Shown in pieces: positions 17,974-29,452 of a stretch of 64,000 bases of DNA. The DNA comes from Toxorhynchites rutilus septentrionalis (lineage: Eukaryota > Arthropoda > Insecta > Diptera > Culicidae), in NCBI RefSeq assembly GCF_029784135.1, contig NC_073745.1, positions 81,431,910 through 81,495,909 on the forward strand. The letters run 5' to 3'. The notes under the pieces were generated by a model that worked only from the letters and a program-made list of their open reading frames with translations, ran no database searches and was not told the origin of the DNA. Each line of letters starts with the position of its first letter. Positions within the stretch are counted from its first letter, which is position 1. The translations under genes were made by a program, and so were the position numbers.

Positions 17974-20015
17974 AGTGGGTTATATCTATGATATAACCAC
18001 AAGGGTGACGTAGGACTATCGTTGATTTAGAGATCATTTGTTTGAAGTTGAATCTAAATCCATTCTGAATGAATGAATAAATGAATATTTGGGGGACTTC
18101 GAAAACGAGAGCGTTACGTTGGAGGCACAAGGTTTTGTGCATCCAATATAGGATACGAAAAACCTTGTTCTGAAGAATAATCTTCAGAAGCTAACCTGCT
18201 AACTGTACTTGATTGACAAATCACAAACCCAAATGTATTATATGGATATTTTATGGATAGAAAACATTAAAATAAACTCTTTCGCTTGAATGAAATTTTC
18301 AATTCCAAGGGGAACTGGCAGATTATTTTCCAGCAACGATTAGATATTTCCACATTTTCCTCGATACTGGAAGCCCACCAGTGGTTAATACTAACTCGAT
18401 AACCACCTGTTAATAGTACTTGATTGAAAAATATTTGGTCACAGTGTTACATGGATAGAAAACATTCAAATAAACTCTTTCACATGAATGTATTTTTAAA
18501 TTCCCAGAGGAACTGGCAGATTATTTTCCAGCAATGATTAGATCTTTCCGGAACTTTCTCGATGCTGAATGGCATCCTAACGGAAAGAGTTCTGCGCGTG
18601 TATGTGTCGATCCTTCGCCGTCCATCTCCTCCAGCACGTTAGGCAACGATGTTGTCTTGTCGATGTCCTCACGAAAAATGAATGTGTCTCACCACCAGAA
18701 TATTGCTTAAGTATGCTTTTTGTGTGTGATTGAATCGAGAGAAGGTGTGGTTTACGATGGCAATTTGGAAGGCAAACTAGAGGGGAATGAAATCTCTGAG
18801 CTCGGAACTTTCGGCGACTGAGCAATAATCGATTGCGGGCGCATACAATATTGGATACGGAAATATCCTACTGATGGGGAAGAATAATCTTCAGAAGCTA
18901 TCCTGTTAATTGCGATTGATTGAAAAATCACAAAACCAAATATATTTGGTCACAGTGTTACATGGATAGAAAACATTCAAGTAAACTCTTTCACATGAAT
19001 GTATTTTTAAATTCCCAGAGGAACTGGCAGATTATTTTCAGTAACGATTAGATCTTTCCGGAACTTTCTCGATGCTGAATGACATCCAAACGGAAAGAAT
19101 TCCGCGCGTGTATGTGTGTGTAGCGATGTCTTACCGGGGAGCCGTTTGTGGCATCACTCTCCTCCTGATGGATTCCCTTCTGGCCTAGGGTGCACAAACA
19201 GGCTCTTGGTGACACCGTTCATCCACGCTTTCATGATAAACGAAGAGCTTCACCACAACAGCGACAACATGCTCCAATCGCTGTTCAATTAGAACTGAGT
19301 GGATTTCCGAGCGGCGCTCGCTTATATACCGATTGGTGATTTTAAAAGCCTGTTTTGAAGGCAATTTTAAGACTATTGGAACAAATTTCCGGATCAAAAA
19401 GTAACAAGTATATAACATAGACATTTTATCTTTCGAATGAAGTGTTTATCATACCATTTCGTTCAGTTGTTTAGGAGCTATTAACGCTCAAAATCTCGGT
19501 CTCCGGCGTAACGCTTTCGTTTTCGAAACTTTGATTTTACACCCCGGTATAGAAATGAAAGACGTAGTCCTACGTCAAAATACCCCCGGCTTACATGAAC
19601 TTGCAATGCCAATTTCCCAACGCTCCATGGATTTGAACTCTGTGTTAGGGAAACATATTTCAGTCGGAACAACAATACCCCCGACTTTCATGTATTTGCA
19701 ATGCCGATTTCCCCAAGGCTGCTTGGTTATGATGGCTGTGTTGGGGAAGCCGTAAATTGGGCCAATCAAAACGAGGGCGTTTAGATAACGCTTAACATTT
19801 TACAGTTATTCAATTGGTTAATTAAATGAAAAATAACATTTTATTAATTACAATAGACGCGTAGAAAATTCCCTATCAATTGATGCAAACATCTTTCCGA
19901 ACTAGTAAGGAATGTTCGAGTTATAAGCATTCGGAATCTTTCATTTTCTCCTGCATGTTCTGTGTTTAGGTTTTCATTTTACCCCCCATATACTCTGGTT
20001 AGACGTAGTCCCACG
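17974..20015 (+). mobile_element. E1-family element with repeat and promoter cargo
   Basis: The 5' end has GTGGGTTATATC...GATATAACC and GGGTGACGTAGGACTA (17974-18020). Cargo: three copies of a segment containing AGAAAACATT...AAACTCTTTC and GGAACTGGCAGATTATTTTC (18250, 18450 and 18965), a P1-like module (18590-18700, minus), a TATA/initiator module (minus, 19292-19328) and two 95-bp units (19577-19755). The 3' module at 19775-20015 ends in GACGTAGTCCCACG, cut short by the next repeat. Several insertions may be nested, including a subfamily end at 19561-19576. Confidence 0.5.
19292..19328 (-). promoter_or_regulatory. TATA/initiator pair on the minus strand
   Basis: TATATAAG (19328-19321) in CGGTATATAAGCGAGCGCC lies about 29 bases upstream of CACTCAGTTC, an arthropod-type TCAGT initiator. 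The following minus-strand sequence resembles neither a transposase nor a clear histone gene. A weak resemblance to H3 codons (ARKSTGG, KAPR) near 19145-19180 is too short to call. Confidence 0.4.
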
Positions 20016-21057
20016 GGGGGGGATAGTCTGCCATACAAATGAAATACGAATTTCTGCATTACACGAGAATGAATCAAGCAAATAAAACCAAATTAGGCAT
20101 ATTGTGGTTTTAGGGTGCAATAAATGTTTCTATGGTGGTTGGACTATCCACACCCCTCTCTTAGGGGGGAAAAGGGGGGGGTTGTTGCTGCCATACAAAT
20201 GAAACACAAATTTCTGCATAACTCGAGAACTTATCAAGCAAATGGAAACAATGGTTAAACACTCCATCCCCCTCTCTAAGGGGGGACTGCCATACAAATG
20301 AAACACAAATTACAGAAGGCACACAAACACAAAGTTCTGCATAACTCGAGAACTAATCAAGCCCAATTTGGGATGTGAGGATTTTTGGGTATGAGAAATG
20401 TTTCTATGATGGTATGACAACCCTCCTTCCTCTGGAATGGAGAGGGGGTCTCATAGAAATATTACACATATTTCAACCAAAAATAATCCAACCAAACATG
20501 ACAATTGAAAATTTACGGAAAATTCTGAAGGAAAAAGGGAAAGTTCGGAAAATTTAATTCCCATATGTTCTACAATTACATAGTAACAAGTGCTGTTATT
20601 CCATTTGATGTTTGCGCTAGTGAAAATGATCTTTGTTCGAAAGTGGAAATGAATTTTAATGTGATGAAACGCACTCCTATATCTTCTTCTATCTATACCA
20701 ATAAAAAAGTATCTCCGAATGTGTTGATAAGAGCAAAACTCGAGGAAGGAATAGTCCGATTTAGGGCTGTCTTTATTCTATCATATTCCTGTATGTATTC
20801 TATTTTTATTCCATGTAACGGAGAAACTTGTTATTTGTAAGTGATTGAAACATCTTGAACGAGAATTGTGTCTGAAAATAATCTGATATTTTAATGACGA
20901 GTTTTGGTAGAAGTACTAGGAATTTTATAGTAAAAGGTAATTTTAAAGGTTAGATTAGAAAATCAATCAACGAACAGTTCTGCGCTTAGTAAAAAATCGT
21001 GAATGTGATAACGAAAAATAAGTTTTGGGTGGGACAAAGTTTGCCGGGGCAGCTAGT
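20016..21057 (-). mobile_element. Repeat R (copy 1) with internal tandem units
   Basis: The minus-strand 5' end is ACTAGCTGCCCCGGCAAAC (21057-21039). The inner part carries at least three tandem units with GCCATACAAATGAAACAC and CTGCATAACTCGAGAAC (20025, 20193, 20290). It abuts the broken palindrome at 20015. Copy 2 is at 43249. The open frames inside have no recognised domain. Confidence 0.6.
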
Positions 21058-21900
21058 CTCTATATATATTTTCTAAGAACACTTTACACCTCACTAATCA
21101 AAAATACTTCTTTCTTTCTTTTTTGAAGAACTCTAATGGAATTCATAAAGCAATTTAAGTTGCAGATACAGCATCTCCTCAAACATGGACAATAAATGTT
21201 CGGAAATTCACTAATCGTTGTACATCAGAACAGAATTACAAATGTTTTTTTCTTCATACTCAAAAAACAGTACAAATTGATAAAAAGACGGTACAATTAA
21301 AAATGGCCTATCCATGAGGTCATAAGCTAGTAACTATCTAGAATCATAACAATGTTATCGGATACCCAGTCGAGTCTAAAACGAAGAAAGTTTCTAAAGT
21401 TTCAACTTGAGAAAGTATTTTGTTTGATGAAATTCCTAAACGTGATTCGAAACCATCGCAAACTCCTCGTCGTGGAAGGGAGCCTAAAATAGCAGTTCTT
21501 TGAATTAATTCGTTTCCGTGTTGTCCGGAGTTATTCAGTTTGATTGTTAAATGAGTGTTAAATTCAATTGATTTTATGTGAACAAAAATTTTATTTCTCC
21601 GAAAAACTGTTACATACAAATTCGCGTTAAATATTTGTTAAAAGTCACGATGATATATCAAGGAAAAAAATCTGAGTGGAAAAAAAACCGAAGTAGCCTC
21701 ATATAATTTTTTAACATTATTTTTTTTTATTCAAATTAAATGTACAAATCCGCAACGCAGTAAGTTTATTAATACATGGTTTCATATCGTTGAAAAACTA
21801 TCACTTACTTCACTATGAACAAACAGGAGTCGCAAAGAAGTTTCTTTTAACAAAAAACTTGCATCGATCCATGTTCTATGGAAACTATTTTCGTGGATAA
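21058..21900. other. AT-rich stretch, nothing recognised
   Basis: No repeat partner, TIR or protein domain was seen. The short frames look random. Confidence 0.3.
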
Positions 21901-23400
21901 TTACCTTAACCTAAAACATGATTCGAGTGATTCGGAAATGGCCCCCAAAACCACCAAATATTGATCCAGAAATGACTCGTCTGAAACATTTGGGATTGCC
22001 TGGTTCTTTTCCTCTCTCTTTTTATATGCAAATTCAATTCCCTCCCCAGAATGGGTGGTAATATCATGACCATCATTTAGCCTTCCTTCCATTATTTCGC
22101 CCTGCGACGCACATAAACATTCCTTCCACAGAACAACAGCACCTCTGGCAGCTATTTCCCGAACGCAACAACGGTGTTTGGTGTGAAGATAAAGTTTTAC
22201 TACCGCATGGCAATGGTAGGGTTTTCGTTTTTTTTTCTGGTTTTTGGTTTGTTTGGTTGGCCACAAACAATCGTGCGCACCCATACCGCGCGGCAGGATG
22301 CCAAACGCGCGAATGGAGACGCCACAGTCAGCTTCCCCGGTTCCCCCCGGGCTGGCTGATAGCGCCAAACAACGGCCAAAGGACTGATAGCGTGGCGGAA
22401 AATGATTAACTGCGCGGCGCCGTAAGACTCAATCAGGATGGCTTACGGGGAAGGCAAAAATTATTACGGAGCCCCATAAATTTAATGCGCAGCAATAAAG
22501 TGTCAATCCTTTCTAAGAATAGATATTTTGTGCCCCTATTTTTTTTCGTCTCTCTGTGCGCGGCTGTTGCTATGGGTGGGATGGTTGCCCTGGGGAGAGA
22601 GAGGGTGTCTAAGGGAGGTGAAGTCTTCGGGGAGTGGAGTGGCGTAATAAGAGAGCAAACGAGCAGCCGTGTGATGTGCCATTAATCAGGAGACCGGGTG
22701 ATACTGAGCCGCCTCGTGGCATCCAAAGGGTTGTGTTTCACTTCAACTGCGAGCAGGAAAAACTTGTGCTGTGGAAACTGATGTAAATCATCGATTAGCA
22801 TAAATTGAAAGTACTTAAATTAAGTCTCTCTTATCCGGATGGGTGCAATGAGTGGTTTTGCCGCAGGTGAAAATAAATTGGGTTTTTTTTTCTCCACAAA
22901 AGAATCAGAGCAGCGGGAAGGATAGGGTGATAAGAGGGGTAAAAGTTTCCGGTTTGTTGGTTTTTGATGCATTGTTGGGGCTAGGGGATGGATGGATGGG
23001 TCCGTTTATGTTGCGAACGGCTATCATAAACTGACTTCTTTTTCAAAAAGGGGTTTCTCCCCGGCGGGGCTTAACGAGGAGAGCGGTATTTACGATCGGT
23101 TTGAACTGTGAGAAGATTTTTATTTATGAGAACCCTTTTGCCTTCTTTTAATATCTTCAGCTCAAAGTCGTGTTGTAATTGAGTTTGGAATGTAACTTCT
23201 GATCCCAAAATATAATGAAATTGATGAGAGGAGGTGGATTTTTAAATGAGGTACATTTTACCTTCCAGAAATTTGGGTAAAAATATAAGAGGTGATTTCT
23301 ACAATAAGATATTGGTGCTGTTAAGGGATGTTAGCTCATTAATTTCTACTCACCTTTTAGTGTCGGAATGGTAACTGCTACTATATTTTACTGTTTCTTC
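21901..23400. other. GC-richer non-repetitive stretch
   Basis: Between about 22080 and 22700 the sequence is clearly less AT-rich (for example CATACCGCGCGGCAGGATGC) and shows no transposon similarity. Open frames of 60-155 codons occur on both strands but lack domains, and the longest (21901-22368, minus) is rich in low-complexity K/E. This may be host unique DNA such as intron or regulatory sequence. Confidence 0.3.
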
Positions 23401-23469
23401 CTAGGTTGAAGTACTTTAAACGGTGGCCTTCCCACCACAATCCAATTTATAATAGCGAATAGTTCATTA

Positions 23470-24330
23470 CTCTTTCTGATATTCGCTCTGGACACAGGAA
23501 TAGCTCTTTGAATAAACAATGCACACGAGCATCAACGGTTTCACTAGAATATTTACACCGGAACAGAATCAATTTCATAACGCACGACCATTCAATTCGA
23601 ACTGGAGATCCTGAAACAATAACACACTACCTGCACCGTAATGAACCTTTTCGCTTCACTTGTCGATCACTCGCGCAATTTTCTCACAATTAGAAACACC
23701 TGTTCCGGCGTTTGCCAAGATGAGAAGCTACACCGATATCGAACCGCTCGCCGGGAGTCGTAAATAATTTTAGTACAATATTTACTTTCGCAGCGCTATC
23801 GAACTTGATCCAGCGTTTCTATTTTCGTTAGGTTTTTGTTTTCATTCCTCCAACTGCCGCGAGTGAGTTTGATTTTTTTCTGTATTCAACTCTCTGATTC
23901 TGATACAGCGCTTTAATGCCTAATTATAACTCTAACAGTGTTTTCCTTTTACCTTCTTCTTTTTCTCTGATTCTGACACCGGGAAATTGTTTGCTTCGCT
24001 TCGTTTCTCAGGATGTATACTTCGGGGGTTCGTTTTCGCACCAAACGTTCCTTTTTTTTGTGGGTCGGCGCGCGAAAGGTAATTTTATTTTCCGGCCAAA
24101 GTTTCTTCACACTTACTCGTGGTGGTGCTAACAGTGGATGGCTATTTGATACTGTTTGAAGGTAGGCGGGCAACAACAAAAAGAACAACAACAACAACAG
24201 CAACTTTTTTTTGTATCTTTCTTGGTATGTATTATAATTCTTATGCTTAATTAGAACGCTAAACCTACAACATTCCCTAGGTTTTGCTTGAGTTAACAAC
24301 TCTCACACTCATGAATTCGGTTGTTCGACC
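23470..24330 (-). other. Duplicated promoter/5'-exon-like segment, copy a
   Basis: Homologous over most of its length to 38970-39710. The best conserved block contains GAACTTGATCCAGCGTTTCT, ATTTTCGTTAG and AATATTTACTTT. The minus strand reads like an untranslated leader without long open frames, with a conserved GTGTAAATAT that could be a splice donor. The direction of transcription and the gene identity are inferences. Confidence 0.4.
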
Positions 24331-24479
24331 TGAAATGGGAAAACAGGGAACCAATTAATACTAGTAGAGTAAATTGAAATAATTTAGGCTAAAATTCATT
24401 TAACAGAGCAGCAATTCCAAATGAAATCGTCCTAAAAATGAAGATTTTAAAAACTTGTATTTTTGATTCCAATGAAAAT

Positions 24480-25478
24480 GTGTATTTCGTTTGGGTTGGA
24501 GGAAATATGAGTTTTTCACAGCAATTTTGAATTTTTTAACTCAAGCGTAACTTTTGAAAAGGGTGTATCGATTTTAGTAAGATAATTTATATCTCAAAAA
24601 CTATGAGTCGTACCGAAATAGTGTCTTAGAAAGAGTTATAGAGTGTTGATGGTTGAATATGAAAAAAATGTACACTGAGAAAAAAAATAGTACTCTTTTT
24701 TTTATTTACAAAATAAAAATTCAATTTGCAATATCCAAAATACATAGTTTTTAATTTTTTTTAAATTTTTTCATACAAAATAGAAGTCATGCAGAAAATT
24801 TAAAAAATGGACCCAAGATGGTAAAACTAATTTTGACGAACTTTGTGGAACATCGAATTTTTAGGTATTTTCGAAAATTTTTGTATGTTAACAATCATTT
24901 TTAGCCACAAATTATGAATCCTGATGTGATTTAAAACAAAAAAGGTTATTATCAATCTCCTTCTAAATGTAGCCATTCTCGAAATATTTAAAAAAATATT
25001 TCTAATTTATTGTCTTTTTTATAGTAAATAATCCCTTTTAATATGTTTGTCGTGTTATACCGTCATGTTCATGAAATTTTATGAATTTGCTTATAATTTC
25101 CAACAACTTTTCCAATCATCATGGTTCATTTTTTGACTCAAGCGTAACTTTTGAAAAGGCCGTATCGATTTGAGTAAGAGAAATCTTTGATAGTTTATAT
25201 CTCAAAAAATATGAGTCGTACCAAAATAGTGTGTTAGAAAGAGTTATAGAGTATTTTTGGCTTAATTTGGAAAAAATATACACTGAGAAGATAAATCAGT
25301 ACTCTTTTTTTTATTTACAAAATAAAATTTTAATTTGCGATATCAAAAAATATGTATTTTTTATATTTTTTTAATTTTTTTCATATAGAATAGAAGTCAT
25401 GTAGAAAATTTAAAAAATGGGCCCAAGATGGTAAAACTATTTTTGTCGAAATTTGTGGAACATCGATTTTTTAGGAAT
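24480..25478 (+). repeat. AT-rich repeat F, copies 2 and 3
   Basis: Two direct copies of the same block: ACTCAAGCGTAACTTTTGAAA at 24540 and 25139, TATGAGTCGTACC, AGAAAGAGTTATAGAG, GTACTCTTTTTTTTATTTAC and GTGGAACATCGA. The second copy breaks at about 25478, where transposase coding sequence begins. No protein is encoded. Confidence 0.65.
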
Positions 25479-25479
25479 T

Positions 25480-25950
25480 TCCAAGTTTGCTAAAAAGTAC
25501 ATGGTGTGGCAAGCGATCTGCTCTTGCGGAAAGCGGAGCGCCCCCTTCGTGATGACCGGCACGGTAAACGGGCAGGTTTATCTTAAGGAGTGCCTACAGA
25601 AGCGCTTACTACCACTATTGAAGCAGCACGAGGGCCCGACTATCTTCTGGCCGGATCTCGCTTCGTGCCACTATTCAAAGGACGTGTTAGAGTGGTACGA
25701 AGCCAACGGGGTCACCTTCGTGACAAAGGAAATGAACCCGCCCAACGCGCCGGAGCTTCGCCCAATAGAGAAATATTGGGCGATTATGAAGCAGGCCCTC
25801 CGGAAGAACCCAAAAGTTATCAATTCGGAGGCGGACTTCAAGAGAAAATGGATTTCTGTTCAAAAAAAACTACAACCTGACGTTGTACAGAACCTTATGG
25901 ACGGGGTAAAGAGGAAGGTGCGAGCATACGGGCTTGGGCTCGAAGTATGA
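25480..25950 (+). pseudogene. DD37E transposase, catalytic-domain fragment
   Basis: From about KFAKKYMVWQAICSCGKRS onward this is the C-terminal part of an ITmD37E-type transposase. The second catalytic aspartate is in WPDLASCHY and the final glutamate in RPIEKYWA, with exactly 37 residues between them; ITmD37E elements are known from mosquitoes. The first aspartate and the DNA-binding half are missing, since the frame begins inside repeat F at 25453. The ending ...RKVRAYGLGLEV plus stop is natural, and a 3' flank of about 130 bp leads to a terminal repeat, so the 3' half of the element is whole. Functional transposase would be about 350 residues. Confidence 0.85.
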
Positions 25951-26039
25951 ATAAAAAGAAAATACCAAAAGTTGTTTAATAGTTTTTATTTTACTGTCTA
26001 AAATTTTCAAAATGATCGGTCTACTGGGCGTATTTCTAC

Positions 26040-26081
26040 AGCGTTTTTTCCGTGATGCAATTTTATGTGACACACCCTTTA
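26040..26081 (-). repeat. Right terminal inverted repeat of the DD37E element
   Basis: The sequence TTTTTTCCGTGATGCAATTT, TATGTGACACACCCTT, then TA reads on the other strand as AAGGGTGTGTCACATAAAAT, the form expected for an ITm terminal repeat beside its TA duplication. No matching left repeat was found upstream. Confidence 0.65.
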
Positions 26082-26129
26082 CGAGAAGGGAATGTCCAAA
26101 CCGCTCTTCTTTCGCTTGGCGGAAGTTGC

Positions 26130-26320
26130 GAAGGTGATGTGGTATTTATGCTGAACCTGTGACCAGCCCATTATGCCAAAAGATCACTGCAGGATGGATC
26201 GGCTGGAGATAAACATTGTCGCAAAGACCGCCAACCTTCCCAACATCCCCCAGCTGCGACCGATAGAAAACTTTTGGGCGAATGGCCAAAATGGGGAGAC
26301 AGTCGACCACCAAAGCTAGG
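26130..26320 (+). pseudogene. Second degraded DD37-type transposase fragment
   Basis: INIVAKTANLPNIPQLRPIE then NFWANG matches the PPN...RPIENFWA box that carries the third catalytic residue. A stop follows shortly, and upstream codons are broken by stops and frameshifts. It is more diverged than the fragment at 25480-25950 and belongs to a different copy or relative. Confidence 0.65.
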
Positions 26321-26419
26321 AAAAGGTAAAAGAACACGGCGACATGCATCTTTTCATCGGCCATAGTTGAAGTTCCGGTCAACTTTCGTAAAGCTGCCAA
26401 GCGCTTCATTTACGATACT

Positions 26420-26765
26420 TCATCAAACAACCCTGCCTCTCCCTGTCCCGTATACACTAGTTCTTCCGGCTTATTTAACACGTTAAGCCCCGATCGAGCT
26501 AGGGGACCAAAGATGAACTTTTCGTCTGACTCACGTTGGTCCCTGCAGATCAATAGGGGACTTTTATAAAAATCAATTATCCGATTTTGTTGCTGTCGTT
26601 TCCTGTTGACACTCTCTAAACAAAAAGTCCACTGTCGGTGCGATGAAACCAGCTCAACGCATTAATCTTTGGAAGCATTGGAAGCTCTCTTGAACAGTCT
26701 GCCAAATAAAAGTTTTTTTTTGAGTTTCATCCATTTAATAAAATCAACATGATCAAATTGTAATA
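26420..26765. other. No recognised feature
   Basis: Unique-looking sequence between transposase remnants. No domain or repeat partner was seen. Confidence 0.3.
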
Positions 26766-26769
26766 TTGA

Positions 26770-26895
26770 AATATATTGATATCGCGGGACATTTTCGTTT
26801 CTTTTGCCAAATGCGGGACGTTTCGCGGGACGTAATCTTACGCGGGACATTTTGTTGAAATGCGGGAATGTCCCGCGTAAAGCGGGACGTCTGGT
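26770..26895. repeat. Cluster of CGCGGGAC motifs
   Basis: GCGGGAC or its complement occurs six times in about 110 bp (for example ATATCGCGGGACATTTTCG, TTTCGCGGGACGTAA, AATGTCCCGCGTAAAGCGGG), ending in GACGTCTGGTCAG. Such a repeated-motif edge is typical of a DNA transposon terminus (hAT-like is a guess). Confidence 0.45.
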
Positions 26896-27580
26896 CAGTT
26901 CACCTTAGTAAGATGTATTTTCAGTATTTTTTTCATATTTTTATCTCAAAACTATTGAGAATGGCGTGAAAAAAAACGAAAAGGTGCATTTTCCACCATA
27001 GATCCTATGTTGTACCATATAAGAACTCGAATACATGGTACTACTGTCAACATTTTATATTTAGTACCCTATACAATATTTTCCATACAGCTGGTGATTT
27101 GGTTTGGGAGCACTTTTTATTCCCTTACTCGGCTAGGCCTTTTGGAAATATAAAAAATATATTTTTTGTACCGCGCAACACTGAAAAAAATCGGACAAAA
27201 TCAAACATATCTAGAAAATCCATAGGAACCCATTAAAATATGAATTAGAATAGTACTGAATCCGTAAACCCAAAAAAAATGTTAGTGCTTCAATTTTTGA
27301 TATATATTTTTTTTATGGTTTTTCTTGATGCACCGTAGTAAGATACACATTCAGTACTTCTTCAAATTTTTATCTCGAAGCTTATGAGGATGGCGTGAAA
27401 TAAACGAAAAAATACGTTTTTCTCTATAGATCCTATGTTAAACCACATAGGGGTTCAAAAAACCGCCAAAATTTCTTATTTAATATCCTATACAATATTT
27501 GCCATAGAGTTGGTGATTTGGTTTGGGGGAACTTTTTACGCCCTTACCAGTCCAGGCCTTTTGTGAGAAAATTATACTAT
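26896..27580 (+). repeat. Two diverged direct repeats of about 280 bp
   Basis: Units at 26896-27180 and 27330-27575 share TAGTAAGATRYAYATTCAGTA-like starts, AGATCCTATGTT, CCTATACAATATTT and GGTGATTTGGTTTGGG, with a period of about 435 bp. No coding capacity. Confidence 0.55.
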
Positions 27581-27677
27581 ACATGGAGGTAACAGTATTG
27601 TTCTAAGTAGCGTACTTTTTGAATCAGAACCATATGAAGGTAAGCAGTCTGGGTTCAAGAAAAGTTTAATAACTTTG

Positions 27678-27797
27678 TCATAGATGAGATTTGACCATAT
27701 ACATAGAATTTTTTTCGATTTTTTCCTTCGTTGGTCGTATTGCTTTCACATATTCACGTTGGAGAGCCTTAACTCTTCTCTTCGTTGGCCGAGACAT
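27678..27797 (-). pseudogene. Basic N-terminal coding fragment, copy 1, in repeat X1
   Basis: The minus-strand ATG at 27797 reads MSRPTKRRVKALQREYVKAI, continues RPTKEKIEKN and stops after 39 codons. The first 25 residues recur in copy 2 (28818-28931), differing by one conservative change before the two sequences diverge. The surrounding repeat X1 (27716-28116) is also shared. It could be the start of a transposase or of a host gene multiplied with the repeat; I do not recognise the family. Confidence 0.4.
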
Positions 27798-28116
27798 TTT
27801 GATTGAATGTAGTACTTTTCCGTTTATTGTTTTTGAAAGCATAGGCAGCCGTGGCAGTGTTCCGAGCTCTGCAATACAATTTTCTTACCCAATGTTGAAG
27901 TTGCTAAAACTTACATTATAGACCCATTAAACGTAAAAATAATGATTGTATTGATATCAACACTATTTTATTCTATTGATTTTCATTACATGAAAGGCTA
28001 TGACTCAGGAATAACATTTTATTGAGTGGTTTTGATAGCTGTTTCGATGATGTTGTCTGGCATCAGTGTCGAAAAAATAACGATGCTTTCACCAATACAA
28101 ACAAAACCATTGTCGA
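27716..28116. repeat. Repeat X1 (uninterrupted copy)
   Basis: Matches 28855-29085 joined to 35201-35371. It contains the unfilled integration site AATGATTGTATTGATATC near 27940-27957. Confidence 0.75.
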
Positions 28117-28600
28117 TGATTGAGGGGTAACGAAAATGTCCACGCTTGTCCACGGTGAGGAGGGAGCGGGTTTAGATAATGTTCACGTGGACACGTTAAA
28201 TGAATACTTCTGTATTTAACAATACGTGAAACCTATTCTGCATTTCCAAGAAAAGCCATATTGATCAATAAAACTTCTTTTCTAAATGTGTATTCTGGAA
28301 ATGACGTACATGAACAGAAAGCGATCGACTCACTTTCATTTGTTTTAGAGCCATTGAAGAAAATGAAAGATGAAGACGCCACTAAAGTAAAAATTACGTT
28401 TATATTTTTTTTAAACTCTCAAGTTTTGCGAAAATGGAGCACGAAAAACAATTTCTTTCATGGATGCACAGACCGTATTTCTGGATAAGTGTCCCTAGTA
28501 ATGTTTGTTTAAGAATGAGCGAGTTTTTCAGATGAGAAATTGGTTCTTGCGAAATGTTCTTGCTAAAGTCATTCACATTGAATTACGAATCTTCGCGAAC
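28117..28600 (+). repeat. Fragment of the Harbinger-like element
   Basis: Nearly identical to 40212-40740 apart from small gaps (GGGGTAACGAAAATGTCCAC through TCATTCACATTGAATTACG). The left TIR and the right part are missing. Confidence 0.65.
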
Positions 28601-28817
28601 CTTAAGGTGAAGGTGGAAGCTAGCCATTGTAGTAGTATAGGTAAACCCACGTGTAAAAATGGGGTAATAGTGTTTGTGAGAGAAGAGCGAAGCACATGTA
28701 AATAGATCAATTCACTTATCAGACTGTGTGGCGCTTCATTGACACTGACAATACTGATTATACGCGAGCGTAACATGAGCAAATTTATAACACATGCGAA
28801 ATGGGCCTCTTTTGATA
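28601..28817. other. Short stretch with partial match to 35590-35650
   Basis: GGCTAGCTTCCACCTTCACCTTAA (complement present here near 28600-28625) also occurs at 35617-35640. Otherwise nothing was recognised. Confidence 0.35.
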
Positions 28818-28931
28818 TTAACAAGTTCTTCCGCATGCTGATAATTCCTTCATATTTTCCTTCGTTGGTCGTATTGTTTTCACATATTCACGTTGGAGAG
28901 CCTTAACTCTTCTCTTCGTTGGCCGAGACAT
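28818..28931 (-). pseudogene. Basic N-terminal coding fragment, copy 2, in repeat X2
   Basis: MSRPTKRRVKALQREYVKTI then RPTKEN, after which the sequence departs from copy 1 and stops after 37 codons. It has the same ATG context (GTCTCGG...) and the same upstream 150 bp as copy 1. The conservation of the N-terminal reading across two copies, with divergence only after the RPTKE, suggests a once-coding exon. Confidence 0.4.
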
Positions 28932-29452
28932 TTTGATTGAATGTAGTACTTTTCCGTTTATTGTTTTTGAAAGCATAGGCAGCCGTGGCAGTGTTCCGAG
29001 CTCGGCAATACAATTTTCTTACCCAATGTTGAAGTTGCTAAAACTTACATTATAGACCCATTAAACGTAAAAATAATGATTGTATTTTTTTTTTTTATTT
29101 AAATCGTTTATTTTTACAGGCTCAGTTACATAGGTTTAAAGGAGCCGAACTCCTTACTGTATTGTTACTAGTATATATACATTTTTCCTTAATTCTAATG
29201 TTAATAATATAGGAAACCGATTACTCGCGGTCAACTCGAGTTTAGAAGGGTGACATATTTTCTTCAGGAAAAGGAGGGGATATGAGGATATGTTGACAAT
29301 GATCACACTCACACTCTCAATCACACTCATCACACTCAATTCTTAAACCTATCTTATATCTAATATGTATTTACATTTCATCTTATTCTTAAGAAGGGAT
29401 CCGATCTCTCACAAAGGAAAAGGAAAAGGAAAAACTAAGGGTATAAGGACAA

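Noticed and set aside
19145..19180. H3 N-terminus after the minus-strand TATA box
   Set aside because: Similarity to ARKSTGG and KAPR is limited to a few codons and interrupted; not enough to call.
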